From NCBI RefSeq assembly GCF_019511445.1, contig NZ_JAEUAN010000024.1:1-64000 (forward strand): a DNA stretch of 64,000 nucleotides. The letters are read 5' to 3'. A program made the translations under genes and the position numbers. Under the pieces are notes generated by a model that was given only the letters and a program-made list of their open reading frames with translations, made no database searches and had not been told where the DNA came from. Numbering within the stretch: the first letter of the stretch is position 1; the number at the start of each line of letters is the position of its first letter. This DNA comes from Aliirhizobium wenxiniae (GTDB taxonomy: Bacteria > Pseudomonadota > Alphaproteobacteria > Rhizobiales > Rhizobiaceae). Below are positions 28,100 through 38,965 of this stretch, piece by piece.

Positions 28100-28885
28100 T
28101 CAAGCGACCTTCATCGCACCCGGTCCGGGCACTGCGCCCGGCGGCACCTTGCCGAGAATGATCATGCCGAGCACCTCGTCCTTGGTGACATCCTGGGTGC
28201 GGGCATGGCCGACGACCTTGCCGTTTTTCATCACGAAGACACGGTCGGCGAGGTCGAAGACATCGTGGATGTCGTGGCTGATCAGAAAAATGCCGATACC
28301 TTCGCGTTTCAGCTGCTTGATCAGGTCGCCGACCTGGGCGGTCTCCTGCGGCCCGAGTGCTGCCGTCGGCTCGTCCATGATAAGGATGCGGGCGTCGAAG
28401 AGGATGGCGCGGGCGATGGCCACCGACTGCCGCTGTCCGCCCGACAGCGCCTTGACCGGCTCCTTGAAGCGCCGGAAATTCGGGTTCAGCCGACCCATGA
28501 CTTCGCGCGTGTTGGCTTCCATCGCCACGTCATCGAGCGTACCCCATTTGGTGCGCAGCTCGCGGCCGAGGTAGAGATTGGCGGCGGCATCGACATTATC
28601 GGCCACGGCGAGCGTCTGGTAGATCGTCTCTATGCCGTATTTCTTGGCGTCACGCGGGTTTTTGATCTCGGCGGCTTCGCCATTGATCAGGATGTCGCCG
28701 CCATCGCGGCGATAAGCGCCGGAGAGGATTTTTATCAGCGTCGATTTTCCCGCCCCGTTATGGCCGAGCACGGCAACGACTTCGCCGGGGAAAAGATCGA
28801 TTGTCGCTTTCTCGACCGCATGGATGCCGCCGAAGGAGATGGAAATGTCCTTCATTTCCACGAGCGGAATGTTCTGGTCCGTCAC
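28100..28885 (-). CDS. xylG: D-xylose ABC transporter ATP-binding protein, single-domain
   Basis: 261-aa ATPase with Walker [10 protein letters not shown], signature LSGGQRQS and Walker [17 protein letters not shown]. It has one nucleotide-binding domain, whereas E. coli XylG has two in about 510 aa; a homodimer would suffice, as in other rhizobial CUT2 systems such as FrcA. I start at a GTG (28885) preceded by AGAGGAGA and placed 14 bp after the permease stop. A longer frame to 29623 is out-of-frame read-back through xylH. Confidence 0.86.
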   Translation of the reverse strand: MTDQNIPLVEMKDISISFGGIHAVEKATIDLFPGEVVAVLGHNGAGKSTLIKILSGAYRRDGGDILINGEAAEIKNPRDAKKYGIETIYQTLAVADNVDAAANLYLGRELRTKWGTLDDVAMEANTREVMGRLNPNFRRFKEPVKALSGGQRQSVAIARAILFDARILIMDEPTAALGPQETAQVGDLIKQLKREGIGIFLISHDIHDVFDLADRVFVMKNGKVVGHARTQDVTKDEVLGMIILGKVPPGAVPGPGAMKVA

Positions 28886-28899
28886 GATGGAATCTCCTC

Positions 28900-30228
28900 T
28901 TACTTGGCTCTGGCGCGATAAACGGTGTCGAGCCATACGGCGGTGACAAGCACGATGCCGACGACGATGCGCTGGAACGGCGTATCTATGCCAAGCAGGA
29001 CCATGCCCGACTGCAGCGATTGCATGACCAGAGCGCCGAGCATGGCGCCGGCAATCGTGCCCATCCCGCCGCTGAGCGAAGTGCCGCCGATGACGGCTGC
29101 AGCGATCGTATAAAGCTCGTCGAGTTCGCCCTGTGCGTTGGTTGCGGCATTGAGACGCGCGGTGGAAATTGCGGCTGCGATAGCGCAGAGAACGCCCATC
29201 AGAGCAAAGATTTTCACCGTTACCCAACGGGTCTTGATGCCGGCGAGTTCTGCCGCCTCCGGGTTGCCGCCGATGGCAAAGACGTAGCGGCCAAAGCGCA
29301 GGCGGGTGGCGATGAAGGTCATGACGATACCGACGGCAATCGCCATCAGCACCGGAATGGCTATGCCGTGCGGGATCTGCAATCCGCCTTCCGGCCAGGC
29401 GATGCCGTTCGCCTCGGCGTAACGACGGGCAATGTTGATCGGCCAAAAGTAAGCATTGGCGACCATGACTGCGCCGATGACGGTGACGAAGCCGAGGCCG
29501 GCCAGCACGAATTCCGCCCAGAGCGGGCGGCGGGGGAAGTGAAAGCGCTTGCGCTGGTGGCGGGCGTTGATGATGGCGGCGACGATGGCGAGGCAGGCGA
29601 TCAGGCCGACGACCCAGCTCCATGTCTCGCCGATTGACCCTTCAGCGCCACCGCCCATCAGGCGAAAGCTCGGGTTCATCGGCGCGACCGTCTGACCGCT
29701 GGTGACGAACCATGTGGCGCCGCGCCAGACAAGCAGGCCGCCGAGCGTGACGATGAAGGACGGGACCGACAGAAAGGCGATGATGACGCCATGCAATGTG
29801 CCGATCAGCCCGCCGACGATAATGCCGCCGATCAGTGCCACGGCCCATATGGCCGGGTGATCGAAGCCCAGCAGTTGCGGCAGATATTGCGCCTGCAGCA
29901 CGCCCATGATCATGCCGGTGAAACCGAGAATGGAGCCGACCGATAGATCGATATTGCGGGTGACGATGACGAGCACCATGCCGGTTGCCATCACTGCGAC
30001 AGAGGCTGTCTGTACCGAGAGGTTCCAGAGATTGCGGGCCGTCAGGAAAAGGCCGCCGGTCAGGATATGAAAGCCGATCCAGATGATCAGCAGTGCGCCG
30101 ATCATGCCCAGCATGCGGGTGTCGATCTCGGTGGCACGGAAGAAACGAGCGACCGGGTTTCCCTCCGGTCTTGCCGTGGTCGTCGTTTCGGATGCCTGGG
30201 GTGTCGTCGAATGCGTCATGTCGGCCAT
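28900..30228 (-). CDS. xylH: D-xylose ABC transporter permease
   Basis: 442-aa CUT2 permease close to the length of XylH, with about ten hydrophobic segments. [14 protein letters not shown] and [26 protein letters not shown] are family blocks, and the C terminus ends [20 protein letters not shown] start at the ATG 30228 (GAGGAA upstream). The longer frame to 30303 begins inside a repeat element, giving a spurious [11 protein letters not shown] leader. Separated from xylF by a repeat of about 140 bp. Confidence 0.88.
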   Translation of the reverse strand: MADMTHSTTPQASETTTTARPEGNPVARFFRATEIDTRMLGMIGALLIIWIGFHILTGGLFLTARNLWNLSVQTASVAVMATGMVLVIVTRNIDLSVGSILGFTGMIMGVLQAQYLPQLLGFDHPAIWAVALIGGIIVGGLIGTLHGVIIAFLSVPSFIVTLGGLLVWRGATWFVTSGQTVAPMNPSFRLMGGGAEGSIGETWSWVVGLIACLAIVAAIINARHQRKRFHFPRRPLWAEFVLAGLGFVTVIGAVMVANAYFWPINIARRYAEANGIAWPEGGLQIPHGIAIPVLMAIAVGIVMTFIATRLRFGRYVFAIGGNPEAAELAGIKTRWVTVKIFALMGVLCAIAAAISTARLNAATNAQGELDELYTIAAAVIGGTSLSGGMGTIAGAMLGALVMQSLQSGMVLLGIDTPFQRIVVGIVLVTAVWLDTVYRARAK

Positions 30229-30263
30229 GTCCTGCCGTTCCTCATCGAATGTCTGCCGGGTCT

Positions 30264-30402
30264 TGAAAGGCCCCCTCTGGCCTGCCGGCCATCTCCCCCA
30301 CAAGGGGGGAGAAGACCCGCGGCATTCGTCCAGTCCAGATTGGGGCCTAGCGATGCCTCCTGGTTAAGCCCTCCCCCTTGTGGGGAGGGTTGGGAGGGGT
30401 CT
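30264..30402 (-). repeat. Composite intergenic palindromic repeat, copy 1
   Basis: Two GC-rich palindromic modules. One carries CTCTGGCCTGCCGGCCATCT with CCCCCACAAGGGGGG; the other carries CCCTCCCCCTTGTGGGGAGGG. About 50 bp separates them. The same pair recurs at 38966-39103 and 45205-45340 in the opposite orientation. Strings of this kind are widespread between genes in Rhizobium and Agrobacterium genomes. Here the copy sits between xylF and xylH inside one operon. Confidence 0.75.
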
Positions 30403-30466
30403 TTCCCGACAAGAAGAAACGACGCCACATAATCTCCGCAGCGTCGCTATCGTCAGCAGAAAAGCC

Positions 30467-31507
30467 TCACTTGCAGGCGGCGACCGAGCCTGCCTTGACG
30501 CCCTGGCAGGCTTCTGCCTTGGTGATCCAGCCGGCATCGATGACGAGGTTGAGGTTGTCCTTGGTGATCGGCTGCGGCTTGAGGAAGACCGATTGCATCT
30601 TCTGCTTTTTCGGGCCGCCTTCGAACACCTGCACGCCCTTGATCTCGGTGAGCTTCTTGCCACCGGCAAGTTCAAGCGCGATTTCGGCGGCGTTCTTGCC
30701 GAGTTCGCGGCTATCCTTCCACACGGAAACCGTCTGGGTGCCGAGCGCCACGCGGTTCAGCGCAGCCTTGTCGGCATCCTGGCCGGAAACCGGTACCGAA
30801 CCTGCCAGCCCCTGTGCATCGAGTGCGGCAATGGCGCCGCCGGCGGTGCCGTCATTGGATGCCACGACCGCGTCGATCTTGTTGTTCGCCTTGGTGAGGA
30901 ACTGTTCCATGTTCTTCTGGGCGTTTTCAGGCTTCCAGCCATCGGTATAGGCTTCGCCGACATTCTTGATCTTGCCGCTGTCGATGGCGGCTTTGAGCAC
31001 TTCCATCTGGCCGGCGAAGAGGAAGTCCGCATTCGGATCGGCGGACGAGCCCTTGATGAAGACGTAATTGCCTTCCGGTTTCACCTTGAACACGCCTTCC
31101 GCCTGAAGACGACCGACTTCCTTGTTGTCGAAGGTGATGTAGAAAGCGTCCGGGTTTTCGATCAGGCGGTCGTAACCGACAACCGGGATGCCTTCGGCCG
31201 TGGCCTTTTCGACGGCGGGGCCGATGGCGTCGCTGTCCTGCGCCAGCACGATCAGGGCGGTGGCGCCTTGCGAGATCAGCGCTTCCACGTCGGTCAGCTG
31301 CTTGGATGCGGACGATTGGGCGTCGGCGGAAATATATTTTGCACCTGCGGCAGCGAGCGCCTTCTTGATTGCGGCTTCGTCTGTCTTCCAGCGTTCTTCC
31401 TGGAAGTTCGACCAGGACACGCCGACCACGACATCGGCGGCCATTGCCGCGCCATGCATGGCAACAAGCATAGCCGTCCCGACCATCAGCTTGGTGATAG
31501 CTTTCAT
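30467..31507 (-). CDS. xylF: D-xylose-binding periplasmic protein
   Basis: 346-aa type-1 periplasmic binding protein with a Sec signal ([23 protein letters not shown]). Segments such as [55 protein letters not shown] and SGQDAD are closely similar to E. coli XylF. The ATG at 31507 follows GGGAGGAGG. First gene of xylF-H-G, divergent from a ROK regulator. No xylose isomerase or xylulokinase gene is nearby, so catabolism must be encoded elsewhere. Confidence 0.92.
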   Translation of the reverse strand: MKAITKLMVGTAMLVAMHGAAMAADVVVGVSWSNFQEERWKTDEAAIKKALAAAGAKYISADAQSSASKQLTDVEALISQGATALIVLAQDSDAIGPAVEKATAEGIPVVGYDRLIENPDAFYITFDNKEVGRLQAEGVFKVKPEGNYVFIKGSSADPNADFLFAGQMEVLKAAIDSGKIKNVGEAYTDGWKPENAQKNMEQFLTKANNKIDAVVASNDGTAGGAIAALDAQGLAGSVPVSGQDADKAALNRVALGTQTVSVWKDSRELGKNAAEIALELAGGKKLTEIKGVQVFEGGPKKQKMQSVFLKPQPITKDNLNLVIDAGWITKAEACQGVKAGSVAACK

Positions 31508-31597
31508 CTTATCCTCCTCCCGAGTGACGATGGGCGAGGCAACCTCCATTGCCGTTATCCCCCACCAGATGGCCCGTCGAAAAGGTCGCAATTGCTT

Positions 31598-31618
31598 TTT
31601 TCTCGACAGTCGAGAAAA
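31598..31618. promoter_or_regulatory. 21-bp perfect palindrome, ROK operator candidate
   Basis: TTTTCTCGAC and GTCGAGAAAA flank a single central A, giving 10-bp perfect arms. It lies about 90 bp upstream of both xylF (minus) and the ROK gene (plus). Symmetry and position make it the best operator candidate for the ROK repressor. Confidence 0.6.
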
Positions 31619-31630
31619 TTGATGGCAGAG

Positions 31631-31649
31631 AATTTGACAGGTGTCAATT
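31631..31649. promoter_or_regulatory. Second palindrome overlapping a -35-like box
   Basis: TTGACA and TGTCAA surround GG at 31634-31647, with AA/TT-rich flanks. TTGACA also matches a -35 hexamer for the ROK gene, though the -10 is weak. A protein bound here would block that promoter. It also argues against a GTG start for the ROK gene at 31641, which falls inside the palindrome. Confidence 0.5.
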
Positions 31650-31709
31650 CGGTCTTTGCAGACTGTGGTTGCGTCGTTCCCGCCTTTCACGCGGGTTGGC
31701 GCGAAAGGA

Positions 31710-32945
31710 ATGGAACGGGTGCCGATCGCGGCCAAATCGAGCCCGGAACTGGTGCGCCAGCAGAACCGCGCGCTTGTGCTTTCGGCTTTGCGGCTTCACA
31801 CCCGCATGGCGCATACGCAAATCTCCGATGCGACGGGTCTGGCGTCTGCGACAGTTTCGGCCATTACTGCCGATCTCGAGCGGGCGGGTGCGATCGAGCG
31901 TAGCGAAATCCTCTCGGCGGGTGGGCGAGGACGGCCGCGCGTGCTGTTTTCCCAGCGCCGCGATTACGGATATCTGGCGTTGATCGTCATCTCCTCCGAC
32001 AGTATCGAATATTCGCTGGTGGACTACGCGGGGACGTTGCTCGACCGGTTTGTCGAGCCGCGCGGCGAGGGCGGTCCATCATTATTCCTGCAGCAGATCT
32101 CGGCGGCGCTGCAGCGACTGCTTACGCGTTCGCGTATAAGACACGAGCAGTTGCTGCTCGTTTCTGCCAGCAGTAAGGGGCTGGTCGATCCGATGCGGCC
32201 GGTGCTGCTCTGGTCGCCGGTTTTTGGCGCGCAATCGGTGGATTTTTCAAGCGCCATGCAGCCGGGTTGGCGGGTTCTTCTCAACAATGAGACGTTGCTG
32301 GTGGCCGGTGCGCTGATGGACCGTGAACAGAGGCAGGGGGCGGATGAGGTGATGCCTCTGCATCCGGGAGAAAGGCGGCTTGCGGCGCTGTCGCTCGGTC
32401 ACAGTATCGGGCTTGGCATTGCGCGTTCGTCAGCTTCTGGGCCGACGGAGATACTGGCGCCGAATTTCGGGCATATGTTGCATAGCGCTGGTGGCGGGCT
32501 TTGTCGCTGCGGCGCGCGGGGCTGTGTGGAAGCCTATGCCGGTTTCTATGCCATCCTGCGCAATGCGTTCGAAGTGCCCTCGGACACCGTGCCGGCCAAG
32601 TTCGTGCCGGTCACAGAAGTCGACAAGATTGCCATCCGAGCTCGGCAAGGCGCTCGACAGGCGGTCCAGGCTTTTCGACAGGCAGGACTTGCTCTCGGCA
32701 ACGGACTTTCACGGCTGATCAGTCTTCACGGTTCGATGCCTGTCTTCATTACCGGCCTTGGCGCCCGTTATTACGATCTTCTGGACGAGGGGTTGCGTGA
32801 CGGATTGGCAGAAAGCCATGTCGTGCGGCTTGGCGGGATGCCCGAACTTACGGTGGTGGCGGATGAGCCCTCACTGGTATTCGAGGGGCATCTTTCCTGT
32901 GCCTTTGCTGTTATCGACCAGAAGATTGCCGGTTCCGCCGGATAA
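31710..32945 (+). CDS. ROK-family transcriptional repressor (XylR-like)
   Basis: About 411 aa: an N-terminal winged HTH ([53 protein letters not shown]) followed by a ROK sugar-kinase-like domain. The ROK zinc motif is present as [18 protein letters not shown]. Divergent from xylF, so it probably represses xylose uptake until xylose or a derivative binds. The start is uncertain: ATG 31710 has AAGGA directly abutting it, and GTG 31719 would have better spacing. Confidence 0.86.
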   Translation: MERVPIAAKSSPELVRQQNRALVLSALRLHTRMAHTQISDATGLASATVSAITADLERAGAIERSEILSAGGRGRPRVLFSQRRDYGYLALIVISSDSIEYSLVDYAGTLLDRFVEPRGEGGPSLFLQQISAALQRLLTRSRIRHEQLLLVSASSKGLVDPMRPVLLWSPVFGAQSVDFSSAMQPGWRVLLNNETLLVAGALMDREQRQGADEVMPLHPGERRLAALSLGHSIGLGIARSSASGPTEILAPNFGHMLHSAGGGLCRCGARGCVEAYAGFYAILRNAFEVPSDTVPAKFVPVTEVDKIAIRARQGARQAVQAFRQAGLALGNGLSRLISLHGSMPVFITGLGARYYDLLDEGLRDGLAESHVVRLGGMPELTVVADEPSLVFEGHLSCAFAVIDQKIAGSAG

Positions 32946-33040
32946 TCCCGATATCAGGCTTTCCGAGGCATCGCTTTCTACTGGTGGCATTTGGCCGCAC
33001 GCTTCCAGCTGCACAAAATCGAGCGCTGAAAAATCCGATG

Positions 33041-33069
33041 TTGACGACTGACATGTTAGTTGGTTTACT
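33041..33069 (+). promoter_or_regulatory. Candidate promoter for the DapA-like/GntR/sugar operon
   Basis: TTGACG at 33041-33046 and TTTACT at 33064-33069 are separated by exactly 17 bp and lie 26 bp upstream of the next start codon. They resemble a sigma-70-type promoter of alphaproteobacteria. Start site not demonstrated. Confidence 0.45.
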
Positions 33070-33094
33070 GTGTGTAATCAGTGGAGGATGATTG

Positions 33095-33976
33095 ATGACA
33101 CGCTTCGGACTTTCCGTCGCTTTGACCACGCCGTTCGACCAGAATGGCGAGATACTTATCGACATGATGATCGCTCAGGCCAAGCGCAGTCTTGATGCCG
33201 GTTGTGCGAGTTGTACGCTGTTCGGAACCACTGGGGAGGGGGCGTCGATCGGCAGCCTAGAGCGCGAGCGTGTGCTTGCGGCATTTATCGACGCAGGCAT
33301 TGCCCCCGAGCAGATCGTCGTTGGCGTTCTGGTGGATGCTGCGGAAGATGCAGCACTTCAATCGTCGCAGGCGCTTTCCAAGGGCGTGCGCAACATCCTG
33401 CTTGCACCGCCATCCTATTTCAAAAATGTCAGCGATGACGGGCTTTTCGGCTGGTATGCGAAGGTATTCAAGGACCTCGGCAAGCTGGCGCGCGATATCA
33501 TCGTCTACAATATTCCGTCCGTCACCATGGTGCCGCTCAGCGTTTCGCTTGTCGGCCGCTTGAAACAGGCTTTCCCTGGCATCGTGACCGGCGTGAAGGA
33601 TTCGTCGGGCGACTGGCCCTATACGCAGGAATTGTTGAAGGCGCATTCGGACCTGATCATCCTGATCGGTGACGAGCGTCATCTGGCGGAAGGTGTGCGC
33701 AGGGGTGGTCAGGGAGCGATCTCCGGCATGGCCAATTTTGCACCGCATGAAATCGGCGCGATGGCCAATGAAGGTCGCGACGATGCCCGCGTGGTCGATT
33801 TCGTCGTCGAGCTGCTGAAATATCCGGTCACGCCGGCTGTGAAAGCCATGGTGGCGCGTCAGCTTGGCGACGATAACTGGCTTGCGGTTCGCGCTCCGCT
33901 GCTTTCTATATCGAAAGACGGACAGAAGCAGCTCGGCCTTGTTTTCGACGGCCTGTTTCGGACGAAAGCGGCCTGA
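33095..33976 (+). CDS. Dihydrodipicolinate synthase / N-acetylneuraminate lyase family protein
   Basis: 293-aa class I aldolase-like TIM barrel. FGTTGEGASI supplies the carboxylate-binding GTTGE, Tyr in IVYNIP the catalytic Tyr, and Lys in GVKDSSGDW the Schiff-base lysine. Family members cleave or condense pyruvate with an aldehyde. In this operon it is more likely a lyase for a 2-keto-3-deoxy sugar acid than the lysine-biosynthesis enzyme. ATG 33095 has GGAGG 7 bp upstream; a TTG one codon earlier is possible. Confidence 0.85.
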   Translation: MTRFGLSVALTTPFDQNGEILIDMMIAQAKRSLDAGCASCTLFGTTGEGASIGSLERERVLAAFIDAGIAPEQIVVGVLVDAAEDAALQSSQALSKGVRNILLAPPSYFKNVSDDGLFGWYAKVFKDLGKLARDIIVYNIPSVTMVPLSVSLVGRLKQAFPGIVTGVKDSSGDWPYTQELLKAHSDLIILIGDERHLAEGVRRGGQGAISGMANFAPHEIGAMANEGRDDARVVDFVVELLKYPVTPAVKAMVARQLGDDNWLAVRAPLLSISKDGQKQLGLVFDGLFRTKAA

Positions 33977-34008
33977 GGCCGTAAAGGCTCAAAGCCAGGA
34001 ACAGGACG

Positions 34009-34683
34009 ATGATAGACCAGCGCCAAGACCAGCAGACAGAAGAGCCGACGCTCAGGGAAAAAGCTTACGAGAGCTTTACCCGGCACCTGCTCGCGCGCGA
34101 CGTGCGCCCGGGGCAGTTCGTGTCTCAACGTCATCTGGTCGAGCTGACGGGACTTACACTTGGCGCTATCCGCGAGCTTATTCCGCGGCTGGAGGCCGAG
34201 GGACTGATCAAGACCGTGCCGCAGCGCGGTCTGCAGATCGCCCATATCGACCTGAACCTGATCCGCGAAGCTTTTCAGCTTCGTGTGTTTCTCGAAAAGG
34301 AGGCGGTCGCGCTGTTTGCCCAGACCGCTTCCGACGAGACCATCGAAATGCTTGTTCGCCAGCATCGCGAGGTCGAGGAAGCGATCTCGTCAGGAAACGA
34401 AACGCCCGAGCTGGATGCCCGGGCGCAGGCGGTCGACTGGGGCATGCATGATGCTTTCGTCGCCGCTCTCGACAATGCCATCATCTGGAACGTCTATCGG
34501 GTCAACTCGATCAAGATGCGCCTTATCAATCAGGAGCGCTTTCGCATCAACGGCCGCGTCGGTCCCGTCATGGGCGAGCATATGGCCGTACTGAAGGCCA
34601 TCCAGTGTCGTTCTGCGGACGGCGCCGTCGAGGCGCTGGTCAAGCATATCGGCCATGCAAGGGATCGTGCCTTGAGACTGTAA
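34009..34683 (+). CDS. GntR-family regulator, FCD subfamily
   Basis: 224 aa. An N-terminal winged HTH (about 15-75, EKAYESFTRHLLARDVRPGQFVSQRHLVELTGLTLGAIRELIPRLEAEGLI) is followed by an all-helical FCD ligand-binding domain containing EKEAVALFAQTAS and MHDAFVAALDN. Lies 32 bp after the lyase gene and 53 bp before the binding-protein gene. Probably controls this sugar operon; ligand unknown. Confidence 0.9.
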   Translation: MIDQRQDQQTEEPTLREKAYESFTRHLLARDVRPGQFVSQRHLVELTGLTLGAIRELIPRLEAEGLIKTVPQRGLQIAHIDLNLIREAFQLRVFLEKEAVALFAQTASDETIEMLVRQHREVEEAISSGNETPELDARAQAVDWGMHDAFVAALDNAIIWNVYRVNSIKMRLINQERFRINGRVGPVMGEHMAVLKAIQCRSADGAVEALVKHIGHARDRALRL

Positions 34684-34694
34684 ATACACGCAAA

Positions 34695-34716
34695 GCCGGG
34701 GTGAGGAGACCCCGGC
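34695..34716 (+). other. Stem-loop between regulator and binding-protein genes
   Basis: GCCGGGG and CCCCGGC form a 7-bp GC stem with an 8-nt loop, 20 bp before the very strong GGAGGAGG Shine-Dalgarno of the binding-protein gene. It may set differential expression between regulator and transporter. Confidence 0.45.
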
Positions 34717-34736
34717 GAAACCTGGAGGAGGAATTT

Positions 34737-36068
34737 ATGACATCTTCAATCTGGAGCCCGACGCGCCGGAGTTTTCTGGCGGGATCGGCAGCCCTTGGCG
34801 CTGCCGGGCTAATCGGAACGCGGCCGGCATCTGCAGCCGTCGACTGGAAGCGCTTTGCCGGCACGACGCTGGAAGTGAACCTGGTCAAGAGCCCGCGCGG
34901 CGAAACCATCCTGAAATATATCAGCGAGTTCGAGGCCCTGACCGGTATCAAGGTCAATGCCGAGGCAACGCCGGAACAGCAGCAGCGGCAGAAGACGACG
35001 ATCGAACTGTCGTCTGGTCGCCCGAGCTTCGACGTCGTGCACCTGAGCTATCACGTGCAGAAGCGGCAGTTCGAAAAGGGCGGCTGGTTGGCCGATCTTT
35101 CCGGCTACTTCAAGGATCCTTCGCTGACCGATCCGTCGCTCACCGAAGGCGATTTTGCCGAAGCGGGTCTGGCATTCGCCAAGGATGCCGATGGCAGGCT
35201 GCGCACGCTGCCCTTCTCGGTGGATTACTGGATCGTCTACTGGAACAAGGAACTTTTCGAAAAGAAGGGCCTGAAATACCCGACGACTTTCGAGGAAATG
35301 GTGACCGCTGCCGAGGCGCTGACCGACAAGGCAGAGGGCACTTACGGTTTCGTTGCCCGCGGCCTGAAGAACGCCAATACGCCGGTCTGGACCTCGTTCA
35401 TGCTGGGTTATGGCGCGACCCCGCTCGATGCCAGCGGCAAGCTTGCAACGACATCCGAAGGGGCAGTCGAAGCGGCAAAACTCTATCAGCGGCTGATGTC
35501 GAAATCCGCGCCGGTCGGCGTTTCCGGTTTCAACTGGGCTGAATCCCAGTCTGCATTCCTGCAGGGCAAGATCGGCATGTGGTTCGACGGCGTCGGTTTC
35601 GCACCGCCGATCGAAGATCCGCAGAAGTCGCGCGTTGTCGGCAAGGTCGGTTACGGCGTCATGCCGGCAGGCCCCAAGGCGCAGGCAGCCGCCACGACCG
35701 GCGACGGTATCGGTGTGACCGAGGCCAGCAAGAACAAGGAAGCCGCTTATCTGTTCTGCCAATGGGCGATCTCCCATGAAATGGGTGCCCGCCTGCTGCA
35801 GGCCGGTGCCGGCGTGCCCTTCCGCCAGTCGATCCTGGAAGACGCCAAGGTGCGTGAAGGCGTCAAGATGCCTTCGGCCTGGGTCGATGCGGTCGTTGCC
35901 TCCGGCAAGATCTCGCAGCTCGCACTCCCGGTCATCATCCCGGTCACGGAATTCCGCGACATCTACGGGGTCGGCCTCACCAACATGATCGGCGGCGCCG
36001 ATCCCGCGAAGGAACTGGAATCGGCAACCGCTCAGTTCGAGCCGGTGCTTGCCCGAAGCGAGGGATAA
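34737..36068 (+). CDS. Extracellular solute-binding protein, Tat-exported, CUT1 importer
   Basis: 443-aa family-1 sugar-binding protein. The N terminus MTSSIWSPTRRSFLAGSAALGAAGLIGTRPASA has a twin-arginine motif (RRSFLAGS) and a cleavage site after ASA, implying Tat export. The mature protein has the usual two-lobed ABC-binding pattern. ATG 34737 follows CTGGAGGAGGAA; the frame open from 34605 is read-back through the GntR gene. The stop TAA overlaps the next ATG. Substrate unknown. Confidence 0.9.
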   Translation: MTSSIWSPTRRSFLAGSAALGAAGLIGTRPASAAVDWKRFAGTTLEVNLVKSPRGETILKYISEFEALTGIKVNAEATPEQQQRQKTTIELSSGRPSFDVVHLSYHVQKRQFEKGGWLADLSGYFKDPSLTDPSLTEGDFAEAGLAFAKDADGRLRTLPFSVDYWIVYWNKELFEKKGLKYPTTFEEMVTAAEALTDKAEGTYGFVARGLKNANTPVWTSFMLGYGATPLDASGKLATTSEGAVEAAKLYQRLMSKSAPVGVSGFNWAESQSAFLQGKIGMWFDGVGFAPPIEDPQKSRVVGKVGYGVMPAGPKAQAAATTGDGIGVTEASKNKEAAYLFCQWAISHEMGARLLQAGAGVPFRQSILEDAKVREGVKMPSAWVDAVVASGKISQLALPVIIPVTEFRDIYGVGLTNMIGGADPAKELESATAQFEPVLARSEG

Positions 36069-37006
36069 TGGCTTCCGTGACCATAGAACCCACCGCGGCC
36101 AGGGATCTGGCCGCAAAGGGGGGCAAGCCGCAAAGGCTTGCTCCTAACTATTGGCCCTTCGTCATGCCCGCGCTCGTCGTCATCGGCGCGGTCATCGTTT
36201 TCCCCTGGGTGTTCACCCTCTGGATGAGCGTCAATTCGTGGACGCTCGGACAGGAACAGACCTTTACGGGTCTCGATAACTATATCCGGCTCGCCGGCGA
36301 CATGCGGTTCTGGGAATCCATGTGGCATACGCTGGTCTATACGGCGCTGTCGGTTATCGCACCGCTGATCCTCGGAACGCTCGCAGCCCTCATCTTCGAC
36401 GGTGAATTCCCGTTGCGTGGCTTCCTGCGCGGGGTTTTCGTCATGCCGATGATGGCGACGCCGGTGGCGATCGCGCTCGTCTGGACGATGATGTTCCACC
36501 CGCAGCTCGGCGTGCTCAACTATCTTCTGTCGCTCATTGGCATCGGCGCGCAGGAATGGATCTACAACCAGTCGACCGTCATTCCGGCGCTGGTTCTGGT
36601 CGAGACCTGGCAGTGGACGCCGCTGATCATGCTGATCGTGCTCGGTGGTCTCGCCGCCGTTCCGCGCGAACCCTATGAAAGCGCGGAAATCGACGGCGCG
36701 AATGCCTGGCAAAAATTCCGCTACCTGACACTGCCGATGATCGCACCCTTCCTGATGATCGGTGTGATCATCCGCTCGATCGATGCCGTCAAAAGCTTCG
36801 ACATCATCTATGCGATGACCCAAGGCGGGCCGGGTACGGCGTCGGAGACGATCAATATCTATCTCTACAACACCGCCTTCTCCTACTACGACATCGGTTA
36901 CGGCTCGGCCATGGCGGTTGTCTTCTTCTTCGTCATCATCGCGCTGTCCTTCGTTCTGATGATGGTTCGTGCGCGCACCAACTGGTCGGACATGGAGGAA
37001 CGCTGA
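36068..37006 (+). CDS. Sugar ABC transporter permease, MalF type
   Basis: 312-aa permease. After a polar N terminus of about 30 residues there are six membrane segments and an EAA loop (YESAEIDGANAWQKFRYLTLPMIAPF). It overlaps both neighbours by a few bases (start in the binding-protein stop, stop in the next start), so the transport genes are translationally coupled. Confidence 0.92.
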   Translation: MASVTIEPTAARDLAAKGGKPQRLAPNYWPFVMPALVVIGAVIVFPWVFTLWMSVNSWTLGQEQTFTGLDNYIRLAGDMRFWESMWHTLVYTALSVIAPLILGTLAALIFDGEFPLRGFLRGVFVMPMMATPVAIALVWTMMFHPQLGVLNYLLSLIGIGAQEWIYNQSTVIPALVLVETWQWTPLIMLIVLGGLAAVPREPYESAEIDGANAWQKFRYLTLPMIAPFLMIGVIIRSIDAVKSFDIIYAMTQGGPGTASETINIYLYNTAFSYYDIGYGSAMAVVFFFVIIALSFVLMMVRARTNWSDMEER

Positions 37007-37839
37007 TGATCCCCAAAATGACACATAGGATGTGGAATCGTCTCGGCCTGTTCTTCGTGGCCCTGGTGATGATTTCGCCGGTCATCCTGTTCTTCGTCTG
37101 GATGATCTCGCTGTCACTCAAATACGAGATCGACAACGGCGCCTATCCGCCGATCCTGATCCCGGAAAACATTGCCTGGTCGAACTACGCGAAAGTGTTC
37201 GAGGAGAACAATTTCCTTCTCTATTTCTGGAATTCGATCCTCGTAACCGGCGCTGCAACCATTCTCGCCCTCGTGATCGGCGTTCCCGCCGGATACGGGA
37301 TTGCGAGATTGAAGGCCGAAAAGGCGGCGATGGTGATCATGATCGCCCGCATGACGCCCGGCCTGTCATTCCTGATCCCGCTCTTCCTGCTGTTCCAATG
37401 GATGAACCTGCTCGGAACCTTGTGGCCGCAGATCATCATCCATCTGGTCGTCACCGTGCCGATCGTCGTGTGGATCATGATCGGTTATTTCGAAACGACC
37501 CCGAAGGAGCTTGAGGAGGCCGCAAGCATCGATGGCGCGACGTCCTGGCAGGTGTTTCGCCTGGTGGCGCTGCCGATCGCCAAGCCCGGCATCGTCGTCG
37601 CCTTCATTCTGGCGGTGATCTTTTCCTGGAACAACTTTGTCTTCGGCATCGTGCTCGCCAGCCGCGAAACGCGAACCCTGCCGGTGGCCGTCTACAACAT
37701 GCTCTCCTTTGAGCAGGTCAGCTGGGGGCCGCTCGCCGCTGCCGCCCTGATCGTCACCCTGCCGGTTCTGGTGCTCACCATGTTCGCCCAGAAGCAGATT
37801 GTCGCGGGCCTTACCGCCGGCGCCGTCAAGGGCGGCTGA
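37006..37839 (+). CDS. Sugar ABC transporter permease, MalG type
   Basis: 277-aa permease with an EAA loop (KELEEAASIDGATSWQVFRLVALPIAKPG) and a C-terminal FAQKQIVAGLTAGAVKGG, typical of second CUT1 permeases. Followed after 51 bp by the ATPase gene, which has its own Shine-Dalgarno. Confidence 0.92.
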   Translation: MIPKMTHRMWNRLGLFFVALVMISPVILFFVWMISLSLKYEIDNGAYPPILIPENIAWSNYAKVFEENNFLLYFWNSILVTGAATILALVIGVPAGYGIARLKAEKAAMVIMIARMTPGLSFLIPLFLLFQWMNLLGTLWPQIIIHLVVTVPIVVWIMIGYFETTPKELEEAASIDGATSWQVFRLVALPIAKPGIVVAFILAVIFSWNNFVFGIVLASRETRTLPVAVYNMLSFEQVSWGPLAAAALIVTLPVLVLTMFAQKQIVAGLTAGAVKGG

Positions 37840-37890
37840 GTGGCGGCTGAGAGCAACAGATAACGACCCGAAAATCGGGAGGATTTTCAA

Positions 37891-38952
<1,062 letters not shown>

Positions 38953-38965
38953 TCCTTCCGGGGGC

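Noticed and set aside
28886-29623. N-terminal extension of the xylG frame
   Set aside because: The extra 246 codons are out-of-frame translation of the xylH gene; a GTG with a good Shine-Dalgarno gives a normal single-domain ATPase.
30229-30303. [11 protein letters not shown]-type N terminus on xylH (and the same on the kinase at 39065)
   Set aside because: These codons come from the composite repeat, which is why the same peptide appears before two unrelated proteins.
31641-31709. GTG start at 31641 for the ROK regulator
   Set aside because: It lies inside the TTGACA/TGTCAA palindrome and would overlap the probable promoter; the HTH is complete when starting at 31710.
33095-33976. Naming this gene dapA
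   Set aside because: Catalytic residues are shared by the whole pyruvate-lyase family and the sugar operon context argues against lysine synthesis.
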